From NCBI RefSeq assembly GCF_000383615.1, contig NZ_KB911583.1:417369-481368 (forward strand): a stretch of DNA of 64,000 bases, given 5' to 3'. A program made the translations under genes and the position numbers. This stretch comes from Streptomyces canus 299MFChir4.1. GTDB taxonomy: Bacteria; Actinomycetota; Actinomycetes; Streptomycetales; Streptomycetaceae. This document shows, piece after piece, positions 44,302 to 52,227 of the stretch. The notes below the pieces were generated by a model. It saw only the letters and a program-made list of their open reading frames with translations, had not been told where the DNA came from and searched no databases. How positions within the stretch are numbered: position 1 is the first letter of the stretch; every line of letters begins with the position of its first letter.

Positions 44302-45009
44302 ATGCCCATGGTGCGGCATAGCTTCCTCGCGGCCCACACCGAGACGGTCCGGCTTGGCGCGCTGGTGACCGGAGTGACGTACCGCCATCCCGGCCTGCTC
44401 GCCAAGATCGCGACCACGCTGGACGTGCTCTCCGGCGGCCGGGCCGCCCTCGGTATCGGGGCCGCCTGGTACGACCGTGAGCACGAAGGGCTCGGCGTGC
44501 CGTTCCCGCCCCTCGCCGAGCGCTTCGAGCGGCTGGAGGAGACCCTGCGGATCTGCCTCCAGATGTGGGACCCGGCGGCCAACGGCCCCTTCGAGGGCAC
44601 CCACTACCGGCTCGCCGAGACCCTGTGCGTACCGGCCCCGGTCAGCAGCCCGCACCCCGAGATCATGATCGGCGGCAGCGGTGAGAAGAAGACGCTCCGA
44701 CTGGTCGCCCGCTACGCCGGCGCCTGCAACCTCTTCGCCACCTCGCCCGAGGAGGTCACGCACAAGCTCGACGTGCTGCGCCGCCACTGCGACACCGAGG
44801 GGCGGGACTACGACGAGATCCGCAAGACCATGACCTACTCGGTCGATGATGCCGACGGCGGCGACGTGGACGCCTTCACCCAGGACATCACCGGCTACAC
44901 CAAACTCGGCATCGACACGGTCATCCTCGCCCCGCGCACCGGCGCCCCCGCCCAGTGGATCGAACGCTTCACGGCACCCGCCGTACGGCGGCTCGCGGAG
45001 CTGGACTGA
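44302..45009 (+). pseudogene. LLM-class F420-dependent oxidoreductase, 5'-truncated
   Basis: The remaining 235 residues are a good luciferase-like oxidoreductase from the middle of the barrel onward. HSFLAAHTETVRLGALVTGV joins directly to TYRHPGLLAKIATTLDVLSG, and ALGIGAAWYDREHEGLGVPF is diagnostic. HPEIMIGGSGEKKTLRLVAR and the C-terminal part are intact. About 70 N-terminal residues that carry the first strands and substrate/F420 contacts are missing. The possible start MPMVRHS is foreign to the family. The break point coincides with the PucR start codon on the other strand, so a deletion joined the two genes. It is probably not functional. Confidence 0.75.
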
Positions 45010-45030
45010 TCCGCCCGACAGGCCTTGGTT

Positions 45031-45270
45031 TAGGCCCTGTCGTTTGGATCAGCCCGCCGTCACGGGGTCTGGCACGCGCTCCCCCAGAGGGGGTGCCCCC
45101 AGCCGCGTTGTCGTCGGTCGCCGACTCCCCCACTCTCGACTTCGCTCGAGCGGAGACCCCCATCGCGTCGACTCCCTCCTCCGCCTGGCAGCCGCACGCA
45201 CCAGACCCGGCTCGGGTCGGCCGGAAGGCACCGCACCTCACAGCCGACCTGATCCAAACGACAGGGCCTA
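45031..45270. mobile_element. MITE with perfect 23-bp inverted ends
   Basis: A 240-bp non-coding element bounded by perfect inverted repeats. The left end is TTAGGCCCTGTCGTTTGGAT followed by CAG (45030-45052); the right end, 45249-45271, is its exact reverse complement. A TA dinucleotide at each border fits a TA target duplication. The interior contains C/G-run hairpins such as CCCCCAGAGGGGG and no open frame for a transposase. Similar GGCCCTGTCGTTTGG ends occur, from memory, in many Streptomyces intergenic elements moved in trans by IS transposases. It lies just after the truncated LLM gene. Confidence 0.75.
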
Positions 45271-45474
45271 ACCCGCCCGTGCTGCGGAGGGCCGGCTGCG
45301 GGAGACGACGCGCGTGCCGCAGCCGTCGCTCACGCGGACCTGCAACGAGCCGCACGCGCAGCGGGTCCACACCGTCCCGCCCGCCGCCGTGCCGTGCCGG
45401 GACACCACCTGGAAGGGTTCGGCGCCGTCCGGCCAGCCGCAGTGCGGGCAGACGGCGCGGGTCGTGCTGGTCAT
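45268..45474 (-). CDS. Small zinc-ribbon-like protein, 3' end altered by MITE
   Basis: A 68-residue protein with AVCPHCGWPDGAEPFQVVSR followed by TVWTRCACGSLQVRV, two Cys pairs that could bind one zinc. ATG 45474 is chosen because GAGGGAG lies seven bases upstream; the longer frame from 45594 overlaps the LysR start. The terminal stop TAG (45268-45270) is formed by the TA border and terminal G of the MITE, so the original C terminus was cut or extended when the element inserted. Function unknown. Confidence 0.65.
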   Translation of the reverse strand: MTSTTRAVCPHCGWPDGAEPFQVVSRHGTAAGGTVWTRCACGSLQVRVSDGCGTRVVSRSRPSAARAG

Positions 45475-45592
45475 GGTGACTCCCTCGTACCTCGTGGCTG
45501 TGTACGGCCGTCGCGACACAATCCAGGATGCGGCGGAGTCTTCGTACACGTCCAGGTTGACTTCCCGGACCCGACCTTGAAGCGTGGGCTTC

Positions 45593-46498
45593 ATGATTGA
45601 CCTGCGCCGGCTCCACGTCCTGAGGGCGGTCGCCCACTACGGCACGGTCACCGCGGCCGCCCGCGCCCTGCACTTCACCCCGTCCGCCGCGTCCCAGCAG
45701 ATCCGCCAGCTCGCCCGCGACCTGGACGTCGACCTGCTCGAACCCCAGGGCCGCGGGGTCCGGCTCACCCCGGCCGCCGAGAGCCTGCTCGCGCACGCCG
45801 ACGCCATCCAGGCGCGGTGGGAACGGGCCGAACTCGATCTGCGCGCCGACCACGGCGAGCCCGCGGGTCCGCTGCGGGCGGGCGGTCTGTCCGTGGCCGT
45901 GTCGGCCCTGCTCGCCCCGATGGCGGCCCGGCTGCGCGAACGGCACCGCCGGCTGACCGTCAGCATCCAGGAAACGGGCGTGCCGGACAGCTTCGACCTG
46001 CTCTTCGAGGGGGACATCGATCTGGCGGTGGTGGAGGCGACTCCGCACAACCCGCCCCTGAGCGACACCCGTTACGACCAACAGCCGCTGCTGGACGACC
46101 CGTTCGACCTGGTCGTACCCGCGGACCATCCGCTGGCCGACCGCGACCGCGTGGATCTCGCGGACGCGGCCCGCGAGGACTGGATCGCACCCTTCGCGGA
46201 CAGCCCCTGCCGCACGCACGTCATGTCGGCCTGCGGCGCGGCCGGCTTCACCCCGAGCGTGGTCCACCACGCCCGGGACTGGAACGTCACCGCTCACCTG
46301 GTCGCCCACCGCCTGGGCGTGGCCCTGATCCCGCGCCTGGCCCACCTCACCCCGAACCTGCCGATCACGAGGGTCCGCTGCGCGGGCGACCCCCACCGAA
46401 GGCTCCTGACCTGCACCCGGCGCGGCGGCCACGAACGCCCCGCGGTCGCCGTCGCACTCGATGTCCTACGGGACCTGGCCCCCACGGCGGTGGCTTGA
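45593..46498 (+). CDS. LysR-family transcriptional regulator
   Basis: A 301-residue regulator. The N-terminal helix-turn-helix is RRLHVLRAVAHYGTVTAAAR followed by ALHFTPSAASQQIRQLARDL. The effector domain (residues about 90-295) has the two-lobed LysR layout, with GGLSVAVSALLAPMAARL and LLFEGDIDLAVVE. ATG 45593 is used, as GTG 45584 adds only three residues. The nearest divergent gene is the small zinc-ribbon gene, 118 bp away. A strong hairpin ends the gene. The target is not evident. Confidence 0.9.
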   Translation: MIDLRRLHVLRAVAHYGTVTAAARALHFTPSAASQQIRQLARDLDVDLLEPQGRGVRLTPAAESLLAHADAIQARWERAELDLRADHGEPAGPLRAGGLSVAVSALLAPMAARLRERHRRLTVSIQETGVPDSFDLLFEGDIDLAVVEATPHNPPLSDTRYDQQPLLDDPFDLVVPADHPLADRDRVDLADAAREDWIAPFADSPCRTHVMSACGAAGFTPSVVHHARDWNVTAHLVAHRLGVALIPRLAHLTPNLPITRVRCAGDPHRRLLTCTRRGGHERPAVAVALDVLRDLAPTAVA

Positions 46499-46532
46499 GA
46501 CGACCAGCCCTTACCGCCCCGCGGACAGCACA

Positions 46533-46570
46533 CGGCAGGGGCCGGAGTGCGAACACTCCGGCCCCTGCCG
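46533..46570. terminator. Strong bidirectional terminator hairpin
   Basis: A perfect 17-bp stem, CGGCAGGGGCCGGAGTG and its complement, closes on the stable tetraloop CGAA. It lies between the converging LysR and FMN-reductase genes and is followed by GGAAAA. Confidence 0.85.
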
Positions 46571-46596
46571 GGAAAACCTGTTCACGCGCCGCAGGT

Positions 46597-47160
46597 TCAG
46601 GCCGCGGCGACCTCACCCGTGTTGCTGTGCAGCTGAGCGACGACCTCGGTCAGCTGCGCGGCGACCTCGGCGTCGTCCGCCGGGTGGGTCTCGGCGAAAC
46701 GGACCACGGAACCCGGGATGGACAGCTTGACGTCCTCGAGCACCTTGCCGCCGGCGATGCCCACGGCCTTGCGGGTCTCGTCCTGCGCCCACACGCCGCC
46801 GAACTGACCGAAGGCGGTACCGACCACGGCGACCGGCTTGCCGCCGAAACCGCTGGCGCCGTACGGACGCGACAGCCAGTCGATGGCGTTCTTCAGGACG
46901 GCGGGGATGGTGCCGTTGTACTCGGGGGAGAAGAGCAGGAACGCGTCGGAGGCCTGGGCGGCCTCGCGCAGCTTGGCGGCGGCCGCGGGGACGTTGCCCT
47001 CGACGTCGATGTCCTCGTTGTAGAAGGGGATCTCGGCCAGGCCTTCGTAGAGCACGACCTCCGCGCCCTCGGGGGCGTGCTTGACGGCCGCCTCGGCGAG
47101 CTGACGGTTGTGCGAACCGGCGCGAAGGGATCCGACGAGCGCCAGGATGCGAACAGACAT
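46597..47160 (-). CDS. NADPH-dependent FMN reductase
   Basis: A 187-residue flavodoxin-fold reductase. It opens ILALVGSLRAGSHNRQLAEA (FMN phosphate loop), continues with LFSPEYNGTIPAVLKNAIDW, the PEYN family signature, and ends in a variable tail. The products may supply reduced flavin or reduce quinones and azo compounds. ATG 47160 has GGAG six bases upstream. It is divergent from a TetR gene, and two related inverted repeats GGACCnnGGTCC lie in the gap, so induction by removal of that repressor is likely. Confidence 0.92.
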   Translation of the reverse strand: MSVRILALVGSLRAGSHNRQLAEAAVKHAPEGAEVVLYEGLAEIPFYNEDIDVEGNVPAAAAKLREAAQASDAFLLFSPEYNGTIPAVLKNAIDWLSRPYGASGFGGKPVAVVGTAFGQFGGVWAQDETRKAVGIAGGKVLEDVKLSIPGSVVRFAETHPADDAEVAAQLTEVVAQLHSNTGEVAAA

Positions 47161-47199
47161 GCGTAACTCCAAGGGGGGCTGAAACACGGCGGTAACGTT

Positions 47200-47215
47200 C
47201 CGGACCGGGGTCCGG
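47200..47215. promoter_or_regulatory. TetR operator 1 (CCGGACC-GG-GGTCCGG)
   Basis: A perfect 7+2+7 inverted repeat 40 bp before the FMN-reductase start. It shares the GGACCnnGGTCC core with operator 2. Confidence 0.75.
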
Positions 47216-47237
47216 TTACGTTTCTAGCATCTTAAAC

Positions 47238-47249
47238 GGACCAGGGTCC
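47238..47249. promoter_or_regulatory. TetR operator 2 (GGACC-AG-GGTCC)
   Basis: A perfect 5+2+5 inverted repeat, flanked by AAAC and GTTT arms, 36 bp centre-to-centre from operator 1 and about 30 bp before the TetR start. Two sites in one divergent gap suggest coupled repression of both genes. Confidence 0.75.
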
Positions 47250-47280
47250 AGTTTTCTTCCCGATGCTTTACGCTGGGTTC

Positions 47281-47943
47281 ATGTCCGCGACCCTGCCGCC
47301 GTTCCCGAAGCCTCAGGAGCCCTTCGGCGCGCCCCGACTGCTGGACGTCGGTTCCGCGCCCGACGAGCCCTGCCTTCGTGCCGACGCGGCCCGCAACCGT
47401 GCCCGTCTGCTGGAGGCCGCGACCCGGCTGATCGCGGAGCACGGTGTGGCGGGAGTCACCATGGAGGCGGTGGCCACCGCGGCCGGCGTCGGCAAGGGCA
47501 CCGTCTTCCGCCGCTTCGGCGACCGCACCGGACTGCTCATGGCCCTGCTGGACCACTCCGCGCACACGCTCCAGGCGGACTTCCTCGGCGGGCCGCCGCC
47601 CCTGGGTCCCGGCGCCCCCGCGGTGGACCGGCTGCGGGCGCTCGGCGTGGCCGTGCTGTATCGCTCCGCCGAACAGCTGGACCTGCTGCTGGCCGCGCAG
47701 GCGGAGCCGACCCGCCGCCACTCCCACCCGTCGACCCGGGCGCTGCACATGCACACCACCATGCTGCTGCGCCAGATCCTCCCGGACGCCGACTGCGACC
47801 TGCTGGCCCAGACGCTGATGGGGTATCTCGACCCGGCCCTCATCCACCACCTCACCCGGCAGCGCGGAATGCCGTTGGAGCGCCTGGAAGCCGGCTGGAA
47901 CGACCTCGTCACCCGGGTGACCGGCGCCGACGTGCCGCGCTGA
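47281..47943 (+). CDS. TetR-family regulator of the FMN reductase
   Basis: A 220-residue TetR repressor. A 35-residue Pro-rich N-terminal extension precedes the helix-turn-helix, RLIAEHGVAGVTMEAVATAA followed by GVGKGTVFRRFGDR. The C-terminal domain contains EPTRRHSHPSTRALHMHTTM. ATG 47281 is chosen; ATG 47263, a few bases after operator 2, would add six residues. The paired gene opposite is an NADPH:FMN reductase. Homologous TetR/FMN-reductase pairs are common in Streptomyces and probably sense electrophilic or quinone-like compounds, which is inference. Confidence 0.9.
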   Translation: MSATLPPFPKPQEPFGAPRLLDVGSAPDEPCLRADAARNRARLLEAATRLIAEHGVAGVTMEAVATAAGVGKGTVFRRFGDRTGLLMALLDHSAHTLQADFLGGPPPLGPGAPAVDRLRALGVAVLYRSAEQLDLLLAAQAEPTRRHSHPSTRALHMHTTMLLRQILPDADCDLLAQTLMGYLDPALIHHLTRQRGMPLERLEAGWNDLVTRVTGADVPR

Positions 47944-47990
47944 GCGACGCGTCAACCCCCGATGTGGGAACCGTCACAGCTTCTGCAAAG

Positions 47991-48004
47991 ATGACGATCG
48001 TCAT
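47991..48004. promoter_or_regulatory. Perfect 14-bp palindrome at LacI start
   Basis: ATGACGATCGTCAT is its own reverse complement. It ends inside the chosen start codon of the LacI gene (48003), so autorepression is likely. The TGACGnnCGTCA style fits LacI-family operators. Confidence 0.65.
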
Positions 48005-49031
48005 GGTGCAGATACAGAACACGTCCGCGTCCTCGGTCACGCGCCCGGTTCCCACGAGCGCCGATGTGGCCCGCGTGGCCGGCGTCTCGCGTGCGACCGT
48101 CTCCTACGTCCTCAACAACACCAGCGCCGTCCGGATCAGCGAGCCCACGCGCCGCCGTGTCCACGAGGCCGCCAAGGAACTCGGGTACGTCCCGCACGCG
48201 GCCGCCCGCAGCCTGCGCGCCGGCCACAGCCGGATGGTCCTGATGCCCGCCCCGTCCATCCCGGTGGGCCCGCTCTACAGCCAGTTCATCAGTGAACTCC
48301 AGTGGGCCCTGGGCCGGTTGGACTACACGGTCGTCCAGTACGGCAGTGTCGGCCTCCAGGGCGACGAGGCGGCCCGCGCCTGGGCCGAGCTGCGCCCGGT
48401 CGCCGTCCTGGTGCCCGGCGTGGAACTCGGCCCGCAGGGCGTGGCCCTGCTCCGGCGCTCCGGCGCCCGGGCCGTGGTCACCGTTGCCCCCGAGGCGGTC
48501 GAGGGGGCCCACGCCCTGCTCATGGACCACTCGGGCGTCGGCCACAGTGCCGCCGCCCACCTGTACGCCCGCGGCCGGCGCCGGATCGGTGTCGTGGTGC
48601 CCGAGGAGTCCGGCCTGGAGGCCTTCTCGCTGCCCCGCCTCGCCGGTGTGCGCCGTGCTCTCCAGGGCACGGACGCCACGCTGACCGAGCTGCCCCTCGC
48701 CTACGAGGAGCAGGCCGCGGCCAAGCTCGCCGTGCGCTGGCGGGACCTCGGCCTCGACGCCGTGTTCGCGTACAACGACGAATACGCGATGCTGTTAATG
48801 CGCGCCCTCCAGGACGAGGGTGTGCGCATCCCGGAGGACACGGCGGTGATCGGTGCCGACGACCTGCTCCTCGGCCGGCTGCTGCGGCCCAGGCTGAGCA
48901 CGGTCCACATCGAGCTCCCGTCCGGCCGTGACCTCGCCGAACTGGTCGACCGCGCGGTGCGCGAACCGGGCGCCGCGACCGAGACGCACACGGTGCTGGG
49001 GGCCACGGTGGTGCACCGCGACTCCAGCTGA
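48003..49031 (+). CDS. LacI-family regulator of the pobA/aldehyde dehydrogenase operon
   Basis: A 342-residue regulator. The helix-turn-helix is SADVARVAGVSRATVSYVLN and the hinge AAKELGYVPHAAARSLRAGH. The effector domain is normal in length but lacks some sugar-contact residues of sugar-binding LacI proteins (VLVPGVELGPQ). In-frame alternatives are GTG 47964 and ATG 47991; 48003 is preferred because a perfect palindrome covers 47991-48004. No clear ribosome site is present. The gene is followed by pobA after 16 bp and the aldehyde dehydrogenase after that, so it probably responds to an aromatic acid or aldehyde. That would be unusual for LacI proteins. Confidence 0.85.
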   Translation: MVQIQNTSASSVTRPVPTSADVARVAGVSRATVSYVLNNTSAVRISEPTRRRVHEAAKELGYVPHAAARSLRAGHSRMVLMPAPSIPVGPLYSQFISELQWALGRLDYTVVQYGSVGLQGDEAARAWAELRPVAVLVPGVELGPQGVALLRRSGARAVVTVAPEAVEGAHALLMDHSGVGHSAAAHLYARGRRRIGVVVPEESGLEAFSLPRLAGVRRALQGTDATLTELPLAYEEQAAAKLAVRWRDLGLDAVFAYNDEYAMLLMRALQDEGVRIPEDTAVIGADDLLLGRLLRPRLSTVHIELPSGRDLAELVDRAVREPGAATETHTVLGATVVHRDSS

Positions 49032-49047
49032 CGCAGGGAGGCCTGCC

Positions 49048-50226
49048 ATGCGCACCACGGTCGGGATCATCGGCGGCGGCCCCGCCGGACTGCTTCTCGC
49101 CCGCCTGCTGCACCTGGCCGGCGTCGACTGTGTGGTCCTGGAGAGCAGGACGCGGGAGTACGTCGAGCACCGCCAGCGCGCCGGGATGCTGGAGCAGGGC
49201 ACGGTCGACGCCCTGCGCGCGGCCGGCGCCGCCGGGCGGCTGGACGCCGAGGGGCTCGTCCACCAGGGCATCGAGCTGCGCTTCGCCGGGGAGCGGCACC
49301 ACCTCGACTTCCCCGTCCTCACCGGCGGCCGTACCGTCACCATCTACGCCCAGACCGAGATCGTGAAGGACCTGGTCGCGCTCCAACTGGCCGAGGGGCC
49401 ACCGCTGTTGTTCGAGGCCAAGGCCCTGGCGGTCGAGAAGCCGGAGAGCGACGCACCCGTGGTGCGGTTCCTCCACGAGGGCCGCGAACAGACGCTGACC
49501 TGCGACTGGATCGCGGGCTGCGACGGCTTCCACGGCATCTCGCGCGGGACCTTCCCGCCGGGGGCCGGCCGGACGTACGCGCACGACTACCCGTACTCCT
49601 GGCTCGGGATCCTCGCCGATGTCGCCCCGTCCTGCGAGGAGTTGATCTACGCCCGCGGGGAGCGCGGCTTCGCCCTGCACAGCATGCGCTCGCCTGCCGT
49701 GTCCCGGCTCTATCTCCAGGTCCCCAACGGCACCGACCCGGACGACTGGTCCGACGAGCGGATCTGGGACGAGCTCGCCGCCCGCTTCGCGATCGACGCC
49801 GACTGGACCCTCGCGAGGGGGCCGATCACCGCCAAGTCCGTGACGCCCATGCGCAGTCACGTCCACGAACCGATGCGGCACGGCCGTCTCCTGCTCGCCG
49901 GCGACGCCGCGCACATAGTGCCGCCGACCGGGGCGAAGGGGCTCAACCTCGCCGTGTCGGACGTGTCCCTGCTCGCCCGGGCCCTGACCGATGTGCACCG
50001 CACAGGATCGACACAACTGATCGACAGGTATTCGGATTTGTGTCTGTCTCGTGTGTGGCAGGCCACGCGGTTCTCGTACGAGATGACTAGGATGTTGCAT
50101 GCTCAACCAAATGGGGATGCGTTCGAGAGCCGGATGCAGCTCGCACGGCTGCGCCATATCACCGCATCCCGCCATGCGGCCGCCGAACTGGCCGCGAATT
50201 ACACGGGACTACCGCTCCCCGTGTGA
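49048..50226 (+). CDS. pobA: 4-hydroxybenzoate 3-monooxygenase
   Basis: A 392-residue flavoprotein hydroxylating 4-hydroxybenzoate to protocatechuate with NAD(P)H and oxygen. VGIIGGGPAGLLLARLLHLA is the FAD loop. EYVEHRQRAGMLEQGTVDAL is highly specific to PobA, as is AGCDGFHGISRGTFP. The second FAD motif is LLLAGDAAHIVPPTGAKGLN. The length of about 392-394 is standard. GGGAGG lies about six bases before ATG 49048. It forms an operon with the LacI gene before it and the aldehyde dehydrogenase after it. Protocatechuate dioxygenase genes are not in the window. Confidence 0.95.
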   Translation: MRTTVGIIGGGPAGLLLARLLHLAGVDCVVLESRTREYVEHRQRAGMLEQGTVDALRAAGAAGRLDAEGLVHQGIELRFAGERHHLDFPVLTGGRTVTIYAQTEIVKDLVALQLAEGPPLLFEAKALAVEKPESDAPVVRFLHEGREQTLTCDWIAGCDGFHGISRGTFPPGAGRTYAHDYPYSWLGILADVAPSCEELIYARGERGFALHSMRSPAVSRLYLQVPNGTDPDDWSDERIWDELAARFAIDADWTLARGPITAKSVTPMRSHVHEPMRHGRLLLAGDAAHIVPPTGAKGLNLAVSDVSLLARALTDVHRTGSTQLIDRYSDLCLSRVWQATRFSYEMTRMLHAQPNGDAFESRMQLARLRHITASRHAAAELAANYTGLPLPV

Positions 50227-50256
50227 GTCCCACCGGTGATCGAACGGAGAGCCGTC

Positions 50257-51693
50257 ATGTCGTTGCTCGACCCCAAGAGCTGGCAGCCCCACCCCCTGTC
50301 GGGACCTGAGTACGCGGTCACCGAGCCCGCGACCGGCGACACGCTCGCCACCGTCTCCCTCGCCTCGGGCGAGGACGTGGAGCACTCCGCCGAGGCCGCC
50401 CGCGCCGCCCAGAGCGAGTGGGCCCGGCTTCCGCACTTCGTCCGCGCCGGGGTGCTGCGCAAGGCCGGCGACCTGTTCGCCGCGCACGCCGACGAGCTGC
50501 GCGGATGGCTCGTCCGCGAGTCCGGGTCGATCCCCGGCAAGGCCGACTTCGAGCTGCACGTGGCCGCCCAGGAGTGCTACGAGGCCGCCGCCCTCGCCTC
50601 TCGCCCCGCCGGCCAGGTCCTGCCCAGCGAGGCGCCCCGGCTGTCCTACACCCGCCGGGTCCCGGTCGGCGTGGTGGGCGTGATCGCGCCCTTCAACGCC
50701 CCGCTGATCCTCTCGATCCGCTCCGTCGCCCCGGCCCTCGCCCTCGGCAACGCCGTGATCCTCAAGCCCGACCCGCGCACCGCGGTCTGCGGCGGCCTCT
50801 CGCTCGCCGCGGTCTTCGCCGAGGCCGGGCTGCCCGAGGGGCTGTTCCACGTCCTGCCCGGCGGCCCGGACGTCGGCCAGGCCCTGGTCGCCGATCCGCG
50901 TGTCCCCGTCATCTCCTTCACCGGTTCGACCGCGGCGGGCCGTGCGGTGGGGGAGGCGGCCGGACGCCACCTCAAGCGCGCCCACCTGGAACTCGGCGGC
51001 AACTCCGCGCTGATCGTCCTGGAGGACGCCGACATCGAGGCCGTGATCTCCACGGCGGCCTGGGGATCCTTCTTCCACCAGGGCCAGATCTGCATGACCA
51101 CGGGCCGCCACCTGGTCCACGCGTCGCTGTACGAGGAGTACGTCGAGCGGCTGGCGGCGAAGGCCGACTCGCTCGCCGTCGGCGACCCCAACCTGGAGCA
51201 GGTCCACCTCGGCCCGATCATCGACGACAACCAGCTCGCCAAGGTGCGGGGCCTGGTCGACGCCAGCACCGCCCAGGGCGCCAAGCTGGCCGCCGGCGGT
51301 ACGCACGAGAAGCTCTTCTACCGTCCGACGGTCCTCGCGGGCCTCGACGACAGCACGCCCGCCTACGCGGAGGAGGTCTTCGGCCCCGTCGCTCCCGTAC
51401 GGTCCTTCAGCACGGTCGACGAGGCGGCAGCGCTGGCCGCCGCGGGGCCCTACGGCCTCTCGCTCGGCATCGTCACCGGGGACGCGGCCCGCGGTCTGGA
51501 CCTCGCGGAGCGGATCCCGACCGGCATCGTGCACATCAACGACCAGACCGTGAACGACGAGGCGGTCGCGCCCTTCGGTGGTATCGCCGCGTCCGGCACC
51601 GGCGCCCGATTCGGCGGCGAGGCCAATGTGGAGGCCTTCACCGACGTGCGCTGGACGACGGTACGAGCGGACGTGGCGACGTACCCGTTCTGA
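50257..51693 (+). CDS. Aromatic aldehyde dehydrogenase (benzaldehyde/vanillin type)
   Basis: A 478-residue NAD(P)-dependent aldehyde dehydrogenase. The nucleophile is C279 in FHQGQICMTTGRH and the general base E245 in LELGGNSALIV. The cofactor loop is GSTAAGRAVGEAAGRHL, and GVIAPFNAPLILSIRSVAPA resembles benzaldehyde and vanillin dehydrogenases. It starts 30 bp after pobA, ATG 50257, with GGAGA upstream. With pobA it would convert 4-hydroxybenzaldehyde through 4-hydroxybenzoate to protocatechuate. The precise aldehyde is inferred from this order. Its stop is three bases from the stop of the convergent thioredoxin gene. Confidence 0.9.
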   Translation: MSLLDPKSWQPHPLSGPEYAVTEPATGDTLATVSLASGEDVEHSAEAARAAQSEWARLPHFVRAGVLRKAGDLFAAHADELRGWLVRESGSIPGKADFELHVAAQECYEAAALASRPAGQVLPSEAPRLSYTRRVPVGVVGVIAPFNAPLILSIRSVAPALALGNAVILKPDPRTAVCGGLSLAAVFAEAGLPEGLFHVLPGGPDVGQALVADPRVPVISFTGSTAAGRAVGEAAGRHLKRAHLELGGNSALIVLEDADIEAVISTAAWGSFFHQGQICMTTGRHLVHASLYEEYVERLAAKADSLAVGDPNLEQVHLGPIIDDNQLAKVRGLVDASTAQGAKLAAGGTHEKLFYRPTVLAGLDDSTPAYAEEVFGPVAPVRSFSTVDEAAALAAAGPYGLSLGIVTGDAARGLDLAERIPTGIVHINDQTVNDEAVAPFGGIAASGTGARFGGEANVEAFTDVRWTTVRADVATYPF

Positions 51694-51696
51694 GAA

Positions 51697-52083
51697 CTAC
51701 TGGTCGTTCTGCCCGGCCTGGGCCTGCTGCTCGGCCACGGACTTGCGGACCTCGTCCATGTCGAGCTTGCGGGCCTGCCCGATGACGTCCGTCAGGGCGG
51801 ACTCGGGCAGCGCGCCGGGCTGGGCGAACACCGCGACCTGGTCGCGGACGATCATCAGTGTCGGAATCGACTGGATACCGAAGGCCGCGGCCAGCTCCGG
51901 CTGCGCCTCGGTGTCCACCTTGCCGAACACCAGGTCGGGGTTGTCCTCGGCGGCCTTCTCGTAGACCGGCGCGAACTGGCGGCAAGGGCCGCACCAGGCC
52001 GCCCAGAAGTCGATCAGGAGGAACTCGTTGTCCGTGACCATCTGGTCGAAGTTCTCCTTGGTGAGCTCCACGGTGCTGCTCAT
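51697..52083 (-). CDS. Thioredoxin
   Basis: A 128-residue cytoplasmic thioredoxin. The active site is FWAAWCGPCRQFAP with C31 and C34. The cis-proline loop is IQSIPTLMIVRDQ, and the Asp of the buried FLLIDFWA strand is present. A 20-residue polar, Gln-rich C-terminal tail extends the usual 107 residues. It may act with the divergently transcribed disulfide reductase-like gene 144 bp away, though that protein lacks features of a thioredoxin reductase. Confidence 0.95.
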   Translation of the reverse strand: MSSTVELTKENFDQMVTDNEFLLIDFWAAWCGPCRQFAPVYEKAAEDNPDLVFGKVDTEAQPELAAAFGIQSIPTLMIVRDQVAVFAQPGALPESALTDVIGQARKLDMDEVRKSVAEQQAQAGQNDQ

Positions 52084-52227
52084 GACGTAATCCCTCTTCC
52101 TGGTCTCGGAGCAAAGCCGTCGGCACAACACGGCTTGTCGGCCGGGTATTCCACAGCTGTCGCCTCTCGGTGTCCGGCGCGCGTACCCCTGGTGGCCCGA
52201 GCGCACACCACCCACCAGACTGGGCCC

